64,000 nt of DNA, from NCBI RefSeq assembly GCF_013364235.1, contig NZ_CP054919.1, positions 7,241,603 to 7,305,602 on the forward strand, in the 5' to 3' direction. This document shows positions 42,590 through 50,686 of this stretch, one piece after another. Origin of the DNA: Kitasatospora sp. NA04385. GTDB lineage: Bacteria; Actinomycetota; Actinomycetes; Streptomycetales; Streptomycetaceae. The stretch's first letter is position 1. Each line of letters opens with the position of its first letter. A program made the translations under genes and the position numbers. Under the pieces are notes generated by a model, which saw only the letters and a program-made list of their open reading frames with translations, was not told the origin of the DNA and did not search any database.

Positions 42590-43993
42590 TCAGCCCATCT
42601 CCTCCAGCGCCTTGCCCTTGGTCTCCTTGATGAAGAAGACCACGAACGGGATGGACAGCAGCGCGAAGCAGGCGTAGATGACGTACGTCGCCGACAGGTT
42701 CCAGTCGGAGAGGTTGGGGAAGGTGACGGTGATCGCCCAGTTGGCGATCCACTGCGCGGAGGCGGCCACCGACAGCGCCAGCGCCCGGATCCGGTTGGGG
42801 AACATCTCGCCGAGCAGCACCCAGACCACCACGCCCCAGGAGAAGGCGAAGCAGAACACGAAGACGTGCGCGGCGACCAGCGCCGTGGTGGCGTACGCGT
42901 TGGCCAGGGTCGCGCTGTCGCCGGTGCCCTCCCGGAAGGAGAACGCCCAGGCGGCCAGGCCGAGCGCGACGGCCATGCCCGCCGAGCCGGCCAGCGCCAG
43001 CGGCTTGCGGCCGATCCGGTCGACCAGCAGCATCGCGACCACCGTGCCGACCACGTTGACGATCGAGGTGGAGAGCGAGATCAGCAGCGAGTTGGACTCG
43101 TCGATGCCGACCGACTGCCACAGGAACGACGAGTAGTAGAAGATCACGTTGATGCCGACGAACTGCTGGAACACCGAGGCGCCGATGCCGATCCAGACGA
43201 TCGGCAGCAGCCCGAACCGCCCGCCCAGCAGGTCCTTCAGGCGCGGCTTGTGCTCGGTGTTCAGCACCCGGCGGATCTCGGCGACCCGGGCGTCCAGGTC
43301 GACGTCCGCGCCCTCGACCTCGGCCAGCACCTTGCGGGCCTGCGCCTCCCGGTTGTCGGCGATCAGGTAGCGCGGCGACTCGGGGATGGACAGCGCCATC
43401 AGCCCGTAGACGACGGCCGGCACGGCCTCCACGCCGAGCATCCACTGCCAGGCCTGGACGCCCGCCAGGTGGTTGGTGGACTCGCCGCCGGCCGCCTGGT
43501 TGAGCGCCCAGTTGGCGAGCTGCGAGACGGTGATGCCGAGCACGATGGCCATCTGCTGGAAGGAGGCCAGCCGGCCCCGGTACGCGGTCGGCGCGACCTC
43601 CGCGATGTAGGTGGGGGCGATCACCGAGGCGATGCCGATGGCGATGCCGCCCAGCACGCGCCACACCCCGAGCACCTCGATGCTGGGCGGGAACATCGAG
43701 CCGACGCCGCTGATGGCGAACAGCACCGCGGCGAGCAGCATGGTGCGCACCCGGCCGTAGTGGTCGGCCAGCCAGCCGGCCACCACCGCGCCGGCCGCCG
43801 AACCGAGCAGGGCGATGGCGACCACGAACGCGGTCTCGCCGTTGCCGACGCCGAAGTGCTTCTGGATGCCGGTGACCGCACCGTTGATCACCGCGCTGTC
43901 GTAGCCGAACAGGAACCCGCCCATCGCGGCGGCTGCGGAGATGAACACCACATGGCCGAGGTGTTCGTCCCTGGCGGCGGAGTGGGTAGCCAG
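42590..43993 (-). CDS. MFS sugar porter, probable CTG start
   Basis: Sugar/H+ symporter-type permease with 12 membrane segments. Family signatures are GFLFGYDSAVINGA, DHYGRVRTM, PESPRYL, QQFVGINVIFYYS, DRIGRKPL and PNRIRAL. The first ATG/GTG frame (GTG 43951) would omit part of the conserved lead-in. In-frame CTG at 43993, preceded by GGGAGAGAACA, gives LATHSAARDEHLGHVVFIS, which matches the N-terminus usual for actinobacterial homologues. About 467 residues with that start. The substrate is unknown. Confidence 0.85.
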   Translation of the reverse strand: MATHSAARDEHLGHVVFISAAAAMGGFLFGYDSAVINGAVTGIQKHFGVGNGETAFVVAIALLGSAAGAVVAGWLADHYGRVRTMLLAAVLFAISGVGSMFPPSIEVLGVWRVLGGIAIGIASVIAPTYIAEVAPTAYRGRLASFQQMAIVLGITVSQLANWALNQAAGGESTNHLAGVQAWQWMLGVEAVPAVVYGLMALSIPESPRYLIADNREAQARKVLAEVEGADVDLDARVAEIRRVLNTEHKPRLKDLLGGRFGLLPIVWIGIGASVFQQFVGINVIFYYSSFLWQSVGIDESNSLLISLSTSIVNVVGTVVAMLLVDRIGRKPLALAGSAGMAVALGLAAWAFSFREGTGDSATLANAYATTALVAAHVFVFCFAFSWGVVVWVLLGEMFPNRIRALALSVAASAQWIANWAITVTFPNLSDWNLSATYVIYACFALLSIPFVVFFIKETKGKALEEMG

Positions 43994-44104
43994 TGTTCTC
44001 TCCCTACATCCCGTTCCACCCGTTTCGGGCGGAAATATCCGGAGGTAATTCGATCAGCGGCTACCCCGCAGTACGCGTCCGACACGCCCGGAGTCGATGA
44101 ACTG

Positions 44105-44752
44105 TCAGTCCGACGATCGCTCAGCGGCACCGGCCCGCAGGGCCATCCGCCGCAACAGCTGCTCGCGAGCCCCCGCGTCCTGCGGGTTCCCGGTGGCCGC
44201 GTGCCGCTCGGCCAGCCGCCCGGCGATCGCGCCCTGGAGCTCGACCGGCTTCTTGTCGTCGTACTTGAACTTCGCCCGGACCGCGCGCACCGTCAGCCGC
44301 AGCCCGCGGACGCCGGTCAGCTGCGCCCAGTAGGCGTTGCCGGGCTCGACCCGGTCCGCGGGCCGCTCGGGCTGGAAGTGCGCCAGCTGCCGGTTGAGCA
44401 GCGCGGCCTTGGCCGCAGGCTCCTCGACCGGCTCGGCGGTGCAGGAGAACTGCACGGACGCGTAGTAGCTGGTGGGCGTGTAGGGCGCGCCGCGCCAGCG
44501 GCCGGGGGCGAAGGCGTAGTCGTCGGTGACGGCCAGCGTGACGTGCGGGTCGGCGCGCACCGCGGCCAGCAGCGGGTTGGCGGCGGCCAGGTGCAGCAGC
44601 ACCTCGCCCGCGTCCGCGTCCAGCAGGAAGTGGGTGGGGACGAGGACCGGGCCGTCGGGGCCGTTGGCCGCCAGCGTCCCGAAGTCCCGTCCGGCGGCCA
44701 GCCACCGGCGCCACTCCTCCTCCGCGCCGCGGTCCCAGCCCCGGATCAGCAC
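44105..44752 (-). CDS. PaiB-like FMN-binding protein
   Basis: 215 residues related to FMN_bind_2/PaiB proteins (VPTHFLLDADAGEVLLHLAA, YAFAPGRWRG, PTSYYASVQF, LNRQLAHFQP), a split-barrel flavin fold. GTG 44752 overlaps the upstream stop by seven bases. It probably works with the PNPOx-type protein upstream, both divergent from a MocR regulator. PaiB was described as a regulator of degradative enzymes, but an FMN oxidoreductase role is equally possible. Confidence 0.72.
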   Translation of the reverse strand: MLIRGWDRGAEEEWRRWLAAGRDFGTLAANGPDGPVLVPTHFLLDADAGEVLLHLAAANPLLAAVRADPHVTLAVTDDYAFAPGRWRGAPYTPTSYYASVQFSCTAEPVEEPAAKAALLNRQLAHFQPERPADRVEPGNAYWAQLTGVRGLRLTVRAVRAKFKYDDKKPVELQGAIAGRLAERHAATGNPQDAGAREQLLRRMALRAGAAERSSD

Positions 44753-45411
44753 GGCGCCCCCCACAGGTAGCCGGGGAGCTCGGCGTCGGTGTGCGGGGAG
44801 GGCAGCGGCGTGCCGTAGGCCGGGGCGACCGGGACGACGCCCGCCCAGTACGGCAGCGCGAGGTCTTCGGGTTCGTCGTTGACGCCGCCGGTGCGGGTCT
44901 TGGCCGAGACCCGGTCCAGTTCCAGCCGGACCACCGCGGTGGCGGCCAGCTCCCTGGCGTTGGCCGGCCGGCAGTCGGCCGCGCGGCCCGCCACCACCTG
45001 CTCGACGATCGCGTCCAGCGCCAGGCGCAGCTCCTCGGGGTCGGTGACCTGGTGCGCGGTGCCGTGCGCCACCACCGAGCGGTAGTTGACGGAGTGGTGG
45101 AAGGCCGACTTGGCCAGCACCAGCCCGTCCAGGTGCGTCACCGTCACGCACACCGGCAGGCCCTGCTCGTCCTTCGCCCCGCGCAGCGGCCGGCTGCCGG
45201 TCGAGCCGTGCACGTAGAGCCGGCGGCCGACCCGGGCGTACAGCGTGGGCAGCACCACCGGGGCGCCGTCCCGGACGAAGCCGAGGTGGCACAGGTACCC
45301 GGCGTCCAGGATCGCGTGCACGGCCTCCTCGTCCCAGGCGGCGCGCTCCTTGGAGCGGGTGGGGGTGGTGAGACCGTCGCGGGTGTACGACCCGCCGGGG
45401 CTGTCCGACAT
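44746..45411 (-). CDS. Pyridoxamine 5'-phosphate oxidase-family flavin-binding protein
   Basis: 221 residues with a split-barrel FMN fold (AILDAGYLCHLGFVRDGAPV, LPTLYARVGRRLYVHGSTGS, CVTVTHLDGLVLAKSAFHHS, NYRSVVAHG). ATG 45411 follows AGAGGAG. Related proteins are often regulated by MocR-type GntR proteins, as the neighbouring gene suggests. Whether it acts on B6 vitamers or another substrate is unknown. Confidence 0.85.
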   Translation of the reverse strand: MSDSPGGSYTRDGLTTPTRSKERAAWDEEAVHAILDAGYLCHLGFVRDGAPVVLPTLYARVGRRLYVHGSTGSRPLRGAKDEQGLPVCVTVTHLDGLVLAKSAFHHSVNYRSVVAHGTAHQVTDPEELRLALDAIVEQVVAGRAADCRPANARELAATAVVRLELDRVSAKTRTGGVNDEPEDLALPYWAGVVPVAPAYGTPLPSPHTDAELPGYLWGAPC

Positions 45412-45445
45412 GACAACTCCTCTGCACTAGTGCATAATCGACTTT
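45412..45445. promoter_or_regulatory. MocR operator in divergent promoter
   Basis: A perfect 12-bp palindrome TGCACTAGTGCA lies at 45423-45434, followed by a related half TTGTGCTAG at about 45444-45452 over the regulator start. TATGCACTAG/CATAAT words can serve as -10 boxes. The layout suggests one MocR dimer controls both directions. Confidence 0.65.
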
Positions 45446-46762
45446 GTGCTAGGAGAGTATCGGATCACCGGTCGGCGAGCCAGCGAGATTGCCGCCGACG
45501 TCGAACGCGCGGTCGCCGCGGGGGAGTTGGCCCCCGGAGCCGCCCTGCCCCCGCTGCGTGACCTGGCCGGTGAGCTCGGCGTGAACCCCAACACGGTGGC
45601 CGCCGCCTACCGGCTGCTGCGCGAGCGCGGCGTCATCGAGACCGCCGGGCGGCGCGGCAGCCGCGTCCGCCCCCGGCCCGTCACCACCCCGCGCGACCAG
45701 GCCCGGCTGCCCGTCCCGGCCGGCGCGCGGGACGTCTCGGCCGGCAACCCGGACCCGGCCCTGCTGCCCCCGCTCGGCCCCGCGCTGGCCGCCGCCGCCA
45801 CCGGCCCCGCCGTCCTGTACGGCCACCCCGTCGCCGAGCCCGAACTGCTCGCCGACTTCCGCGCCGAGTTCCGCGCCGACGGCGTCCCCGAGGGCGAACT
45901 CGCGGTCTGCTCCGGCGCGTTGGACACCATCGCGCGCGTGCTGTCCGCACACCTGCGGCCCGGCGACACCGTCGCCGTCGAGGACCCGGGCTGGGGCAGC
46001 CTGCTCGACCTGCTGCCCGCCCTCGGCCTGCGCCCCGTCCCCGTCCCGGTCGACGACCGGGGCCCGCTGCCCGGCCCGGTCGCCGCCGCGCTCGACCACG
46101 GCGCCCGCGCCCTGATCGTCACCAGCCGCGCCCAGAACCCCACCGGCGCCGCGCTCACCCCCGCCCGCGCCGCCGAACTGCGCGCCGTCCTGGCGGCCCG
46201 CCCCACCACCGTGCTGATCGAGGACGACCACGGCCACGGCATGGTCGACCAGCCCTTCCAGTCCCTGGCCGGGGGCACCGTCACGCACTGGGCGCTGGTG
46301 CGCTCCGCCGCCAAGGCCCTCGGCCCCGACCTGCGGGTCGCCGTCTGCACCGGCGACGCCGACACCGTCGCCCGGGTCCTGGGCCGCCAGCGGCTGGACG
46401 CGGGCTGGGTCAGCCACCTGCTGCAGCGCGCCGTCCTCGAACTGCGCCGCCGCCCGCCCGCCCCCGCGCCGGTCTACCGCGCCCGGCGCGACGCCCTGCT
46501 GGCCGCCCTCGCCGCGCACGGCATCCGCGCCCACGGCGCCAGCGGCCTGAACGTCTGGGTGCCCGTCGCGGACGAGACCGCCACCGCCGCCGCGCTGCTG
46601 CACCGCGGCTGGGTCACCGCCCCCGGCGCCCGCTTCCGGCTGGCCTCCCCGCCCGGCATCCGGATCACCGTCTCCACCCTCGACCCGGTCGAGGCCGCCG
46701 ACCTCGCCGCCGACCTCGCCGCCGTCCTGGCCGCCCCCGCGGCCGGCTCCCGGCTCACCTGA
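45446..46762 (+). CDS. MocR/PdxR-type GntR regulator with aminotransferase domain
   Basis: 438 residues. N-terminal GntR winged helix (about 8-70, PPLRDLAGELGVNPNTVAAA). C-terminal fold-type I aminotransferase-like domain (about 85-425) with the PLP-binding Lys in RSAAKALGPDLRV, and SRAQNPTGAAL and EDDHGHGM. GTG 45446. PLP is the usual effector. It is divergent from the two flavin-binding genes and probably controls them. Confidence 0.9.
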   Translation: MLGEYRITGRRASEIAADVERAVAAGELAPGAALPPLRDLAGELGVNPNTVAAAYRLLRERGVIETAGRRGSRVRPRPVTTPRDQARLPVPAGARDVSAGNPDPALLPPLGPALAAAATGPAVLYGHPVAEPELLADFRAEFRADGVPEGELAVCSGALDTIARVLSAHLRPGDTVAVEDPGWGSLLDLLPALGLRPVPVPVDDRGPLPGPVAAALDHGARALIVTSRAQNPTGAALTPARAAELRAVLAARPTTVLIEDDHGHGMVDQPFQSLAGGTVTHWALVRSAAKALGPDLRVAVCTGDADTVARVLGRQRLDAGWVSHLLQRAVLELRRRPPAPAPVYRARRDALLAALAAHGIRAHGASGLNVWVPVADETATAAALLHRGWVTAPGARFRLASPPGIRITVSTLDPVEAADLAADLAAVLAAPAAGSRLT

Positions 46763-46775
46763 GCGGCCCGCCCCC

Positions 46776-47132
46776 GTGCTGGTCCACCTGGAGCGCCTGC
46801 ACCCCGCCGACCCGGGCCCGCCGCTCGCCGAGGTCCGCACCCCCCACGGCCCGGCCCGCGCGCGCTGGCGCGGCGACCCGGCCGACCCGCCCGGCCCCTA
46901 CCGGGTCGAGTGGACGGTGGACGAGGAGCACGCCACCGTCCGCCCCGCCCCCGGGCCCGCCCCGGCGGTCCGCACCGAGGGCGGACTCCTGCTGCTGACC
47001 GGCGAGTTCGACGGCGCGGGGGTGCTGCGGATCGGCGACGGCCCGGTCCTGCTGGACCTGGCCGCCCCGCCCGGCCGGATCGAGGTCGCCGTCCCGTGCG
47101 GGCACGTCGAGCTGTACCCGTACCGGCTCTGA
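46776..47132 (+). CDS. Conserved hypothetical protein
   Basis: 118 residues from GTG 46776, 13 bases after the MocR gene. Pro- and Gly-rich with a beta-strand pattern (GPYRVEWTVDEEHATV, LLLLTGEFDGAGVL). No motif recognised. It is probably co-transcribed with the regulator. Confidence 0.6.
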   Translation: MLVHLERLHPADPGPPLAEVRTPHGPARARWRGDPADPPGPYRVEWTVDEEHATVRPAPGPAPAVRTEGGLLLLTGEFDGAGVLRIGDGPVLLDLAAPPGRIEVAVPCGHVELYPYRL

Positions 47133-47217
47133 CGGCTGTCATGTCCGCGAGGAATAGCGGGCGCCCCGTCCCGGTTGGACCCGACGCAGTGACCAGACGA
47201 CCGGGAAGGAACCCGCC

Positions 47218-47340
47218 ATGCGCGTCCGAAACTCGCTCCGCTCCCTGAAGGCCAAGCCCGGCGCGCAGGTGGTCCGCCGCCGCGGGCGCACCTTCGTGAT
47301 CAACCGGAAGGACCCGCGCTTCAAGGCCCGCCAGGGCTGA
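47218..47340 (+). CDS. rpmJ: 50S ribosomal protein L36, cysteine-free paralogue
   Basis: 40 residues, MRVRNSLRSLKAKPGAQVVR then RRGRTFVINRKDPRFKARQG. It has none of the Cys residues of the zinc-ribbon L36, so it is the C-minus (YkgO-like) form. In many bacteria this paralogue is made under zinc limitation in place of the zinc form. GGGAAGGA precedes ATG 47218. No obvious Zur box was identified immediately upstream. Confidence 0.93.
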   Translation: MRVRNSLRSLKAKPGAQVVRRRGRTFVINRKDPRFKARQG

Positions 47341-47375
47341 GCGCCGCCCGGGCCCGCCGGGGCCGAGCACGGCAC

Positions 47376-47407
47376 AAGGCCCCGCCCGGAGCACCGGGCG
47401 GGGCCTT
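47376..47407. terminator. Perfect 14-bp hairpin, bidirectional terminator
   Basis: AAGGCCCCGCCCGG (47376-47389) and its exact complement (47394-47407) enclose AGCA. It sits between the convergent L36 and NDH-2 genes and has short A and T ends on either side, so it can terminate both. Confidence 0.85.
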
Positions 47408-47435
47408 CCTGCGCACGGCGGCGCGGCGCCGCGGC

Positions 47436-48794
47436 TCAGCCCTTGGCCAGCAGCGTCTGCGCGTGCTCGCGAACCTGGTCGCGGGACAGGTACGCGTCGG
47501 TGTACTCGAAGTCGCGCAGCCGCGCGGGCTGGCGGGCCAGGAAGCCGGTGCGGACGAAGTCGTCGCCCGCGGTGGCGTTCAGCAGCCAGTTCGCCGCCGT
47601 GCGGTACTTCGCGGCGTTGGTGCGCATCGCCATCACGTGGTAGCCGCGGGCCACCGCCTGGGCGGGCGCGCCGTGCAGCTCGATGCCCAGCGGCTTGGAC
47701 ACCGCGTCCTTGCCGCCGAGGTCCACCACCAGGCCCAGGTCCTTGTGGAAGTACGGCTGCAGCGGCTGGTTGCGCAGCGCCGCCACCAGGTTGTCGGCGA
47801 CCTTCTTGCCCTGCCGGGCCGAGTGCTGCGCGGTCGGCGGGCACACCGCCCCGTCGCCCTTGGCCAGGTCCGGCACCGCCGCCGCGTCGCCGAGCGCGAA
47901 CACGCCCTCGAACTGCGGCACCCGCATCTCCGCCGTCACCGCCAGGCGCCCGCGCACCGTCTCCGCGTCCAGCGTCCCCACCAGCGGGGAGGCCGCCACG
48001 CCGGCCGTCCAGATCAGCGTCCGGCACGGCAGGCTGCGCCCGTCGGTGAACTTGACCGTCTCCGGGCCGACCTCGGCGATCGACACGCCCAGCGACACGT
48101 CCACGCCGCGCCCGCGCAGGATCTCCATCGCGGTGGTGCCCAGCTTGTCGCCCAGCTCGGGCATCAGCTTCGGCGCGATGTCGATCAGGTGCCACTTGAT
48201 CAGGTCCGGGTCCAGCCGCGGGTAGCGCTTGACCGCCGCCGTGGTCAGCCGCTGCAGGCAGGCCGCCGTCTCGGTGCCCGCGTACCCGCCGCCGACCACC
48301 ACGAACTGCAGCCGCGAGGCCCGCTCGTTCTCGTCCATCGACGCGGACGCCAGGTCGAGCTGGGCGATCACGTGGTCGCGGATGTACGTCGCCTCGGCGA
48401 GCGTCTTCATGCCGCGCGCGTAGTCCGGCAGCCCCGGGATGTCGAAGGTCCGGGTGACACTGCCCGGCGCGAGCACCAGGTAGTCGTACTTCACCGCGAC
48501 CACCTCGTCGGTGATCTTGCGGACCACGGCCACCTTCGACCGCGGATCGATGCCGATCGCCCCGCCCGGCACGATGTGGGTGCGCCGCAGCGTGCGCCGC
48601 AGCGAGATCGCCACCGACTGCGGGGTCAGCACCCCGGCCGCGACGTGCGGCAGCAGCGGCAGGTACAGCTGGTACGAGAACGGCGTGACCAGGGAGATCT
48701 CCGCCTCGGAGGGGGCGAGCTTGCGCTCCAGGCGGCGCGCGCACTCGAGTCCGGCGAATCCGCCGCCGACGATCAGGATCCGAGGTCGTTCCAT
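47436..48794 (-). CDS. Type II NADH dehydrogenase-like FAD oxidoreductase
   Basis: About 452 residues. The FAD-binding Rossmann motif is ILIVGGGFAGLECARRLE (about 6-23) and the NADH-binding motif FVVVGGGYAGTETAAC (about 165-180). ALGDAAAV closes the FAD site. VTPFSYQLYLPLLPHVAAG matches NDH-2. It passes electrons from NADH to quinone at the membrane without pumping. ATG 48794 has AGGGG seven bases upstream; ATG 48800 abuts it and is less likely. Confidence 0.88.
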   Translation of the reverse strand: MERPRILIVGGGFAGLECARRLERKLAPSEAEISLVTPFSYQLYLPLLPHVAAGVLTPQSVAISLRRTLRRTHIVPGGAIGIDPRSKVAVVRKITDEVVAVKYDYLVLAPGSVTRTFDIPGLPDYARGMKTLAEATYIRDHVIAQLDLASASMDENERASRLQFVVVGGGYAGTETAACLQRLTTAAVKRYPRLDPDLIKWHLIDIAPKLMPELGDKLGTTAMEILRGRGVDVSLGVSIAEVGPETVKFTDGRSLPCRTLIWTAGVAASPLVGTLDAETVRGRLAVTAEMRVPQFEGVFALGDAAAVPDLAKGDGAVCPPTAQHSARQGKKVADNLVAALRNQPLQPYFHKDLGLVVDLGGKDAVSKPLGIELHGAPAQAVARGYHVMAMRTNAAKYRTAANWLLNATAGDDFVRTGFLARQPARLRDFEYTDAYLSRDQVREHAQTLLAKG

Positions 48795-48947
48795 CTTCAT
48801 CCCCTACTGTGTGCAGGTCCGTGAGTGGCAAGGACGACTGTTGGCCACACTCGCACGGGGTAACGGCGGGTGCATCTCCAACGCCTGCCGACCGCCTGCC
48901 CGCCGGGTGCCGGGCCATGCCCGTTCCGGGGCCGCTACGCTGTCCGG

Positions 48948-49703
48948 ATGCTCTCCGAGGTGACGGCCGTCCGCTACGCGGCGCCGCTGCGCGAAGGCGG
49001 ATCGATGCCCGGCCTGGTCGAGGCCGACGACCGCCGCCTGTACGTCCTCAAGTGGGTCGGCGCGGCCCAGGGCCGCAAGGCGCTGGTCGCCGAGGTGCTG
49101 GCCGGCGAACTCGGCCGCGGCCTCGGCCTGCCGGTGCCCGAACTCGCCCTGGTCGACCTGGACCCGGTGCTCGCCCGCAGCGAGCCCGAGACCCAGATCC
49201 AGGACCAGATGCGGGCCAGCGGCGGCACCAACCTCGGCATGGCGTACGTCTCCGGCGCGCTGAACTTCGACCCGCTGTGCTTCGAGGTGGACGACGAGGA
49301 CGCCGCCCGGGTGCTCTGGTTCGACGCCCTGATCGGCAACGTCGACCGCTCCTGGCGCAACCCCAACCTGCTGGTCGCGGCCGGCGGGCTGCGGCTGATC
49401 GACCACGGCGCCAGCCTGATCTTCCACCACAGCTGGCCGGGCGCCGAGAAGTGGCGCCGCAAGCCCTACGACGCCTCCGACCACGCGCTGCGGCACGCCG
49501 CCGCCCACCTGAAGGCCGTCGACGCCGAACTCGCCGCCCTCGCCGAGCGGGCGCTGCCCGCCGCCGTCGCCGCCGTCCCGGACGTCTGGCTGGCCGACGA
49601 ACCCGGCTTCGACACCCCCGGGGACGTCCGCGCCGCCTACACCGCACAGCTCACCGCCCGCCTCGCCGGGCCCCGCGACTGGCTCCCGGAGGTGGCGTCC
49701 TGA
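48948..49703 (+). CDS. HipA-like kinase-domain protein
   Basis: 251 residues resembling the C-terminal half of HipA-type kinases: LYVLKWVGAAQGRKALVAEV (Lys for ATP), VLWFDALIGNVDRSWRNPNL and LRLIDHGASLIFHH (metal Asp). HipB-type antitoxin is absent; the partner is DUF3037. A TACGCT box ends six bases before ATG 48948, so the mRNA is probably leaderless. Such stand-alone HipA-like/DUF3037 pairs are conserved, but their target is unknown. Confidence 0.78.
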   Translation: MLSEVTAVRYAAPLREGGSMPGLVEADDRRLYVLKWVGAAQGRKALVAEVLAGELGRGLGLPVPELALVDLDPVLARSEPETQIQDQMRASGGTNLGMAYVSGALNFDPLCFEVDDEDAARVLWFDALIGNVDRSWRNPNLLVAAGGLRLIDHGASLIFHHSWPGAEKWRRKPYDASDHALRHAAAHLKAVDAELAALAERALPAAVAAVPDVWLADEPGFDTPGDVRAAYTAQLTARLAGPRDWLPEVAS

Positions 49704-50092
49704 TGGACGACCGGCCCGCCCACGACTACGAGTACGCGCTGATCCGGGCCGTCCCCCGGGTCGAGCGCGGCGAGTGCGTCAACATCGGCGTCCTGCTGTA
49801 CTGCCGGGGCGCCGAGTACCTGGGCGCCCGCACCCACCTCGACCAGGGCCGGCTGCTCGCCCTGGACGCGCTGGCCGACGTGGCGGGCGTGCGGCGCGCG
49901 CTGCGCGGCATCGAGGCGGTCTGCGCGGGCGGCGAGGCCGCCGGGCCGGCCGCCCGGGACAGCGCCGGGCAGCGCTTCCGCTGGCTCACCGCCCCGCGCA
50001 GCGCCGTCGTCCAGCCCGGCCCCGTGCACACCGGGCTGACCGCCGACCCGGACGCGGAACTGCACCACCTCTTCGACCGTCTGGTGCTCTGA
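49703..50092 (+). CDS. DUF3037 protein
   Basis: 129 residues, YEYALIRAVPRVERGECVNI then GVLLYCR is the family signature. It overlaps the HipA-like stop (TGATG), so both are made together. The function is unknown; pairing suggests it regulates or is modified by the kinase. Confidence 0.82.
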   Translation: MDDRPAHDYEYALIRAVPRVERGECVNIGVLLYCRGAEYLGARTHLDQGRLLALDALADVAGVRRALRGIEAVCAGGEAAGPAARDSAGQRFRWLTAPRSAVVQPGPVHTGLTADPDAELHHLFDRLVL

Positions 50093-50207
50093 GCGGCCCC
50101 CCGCCCCCCCGCCGGACGGACGGCCACGAAGCGTCCACCGGATCCGCGAACCACTTGCCAGACTCAATACTGGAGTCACTGAAACGAATGGGCGTACCCT
50201 GACCGCC

Positions 50208-50657
50208 ATGGGCAGCAGCACAGGCACCGGCGCCGCCGGAACCGCACCCTCCACCACCGAACTCATGGAACAGATCGCGGCCGTCGGCGCCGCCTACTTC
50301 CAGGACTTCGCCGTCGCCGCGGCCCGCCACGGCCTCAGCTCCTCGCAGGCCAAGGCGCTCAAGGCGGTCCTCGAACCCGTCCCGATGCGCGCCCTGGCCG
50401 GCCGGCTCGGCTGCGACGCCTCCAACGTCACCGGCATCGTCGACCGCCTCGAAGCGCTCGGCTACGCCCGCCGCGAGGCCGCCGCCGCCGACCGCCGGGT
50501 CAAGATCGTCACCATCACCGACCGGGGCAGCGACGTCCTCGACCTGATCCGCGCCGACATGACCCGGGCCCGCGCCGCCTTCGACAGCCTCGACCCCGAC
50601 CAGCGCACCGCCCTCTCCGGCCTCTGCGACCAGGTCCTCCCGCTGCTGCGCCCGTGA
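50208..50657 (+). CDS. MarR-family transcriptional regulator
   Basis: 149 residues with a winged helix (MRALAGRLGCDASNVTGIVD and REAAAADRRVKIVTITDRG) and flanking dimer helices. TACCCT ends seven bases before the ATG, so it is probably leaderless. GACTC/GAGTC (50161-50165, 50173-50177) forms an inverted repeat near the -35 position and may be its own operator. It overlaps or abuts the DUF2797 gene. Confidence 0.88.
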   Translation: MGSSTGTGAAGTAPSTTELMEQIAAVGAAYFQDFAVAAARHGLSSSQAKALKAVLEPVPMRALAGRLGCDASNVTGIVDRLEALGYARREAAAADRRVKIVTITDRGSDVLDLIRADMTRARAAFDSLDPDQRTALSGLCDQVLPLLRP

Positions 50658-50686
50658 CCGTCGGTGGCGTGCCGTACGCTCTGCGG

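Noticed and set aside
41996..44770. A 924-codon plus-strand open frame
   Set aside because: Shadow of the minus-strand sugar porter and PaiB-like genes; composition is Arg/Gly/His-rich and no motif is present.
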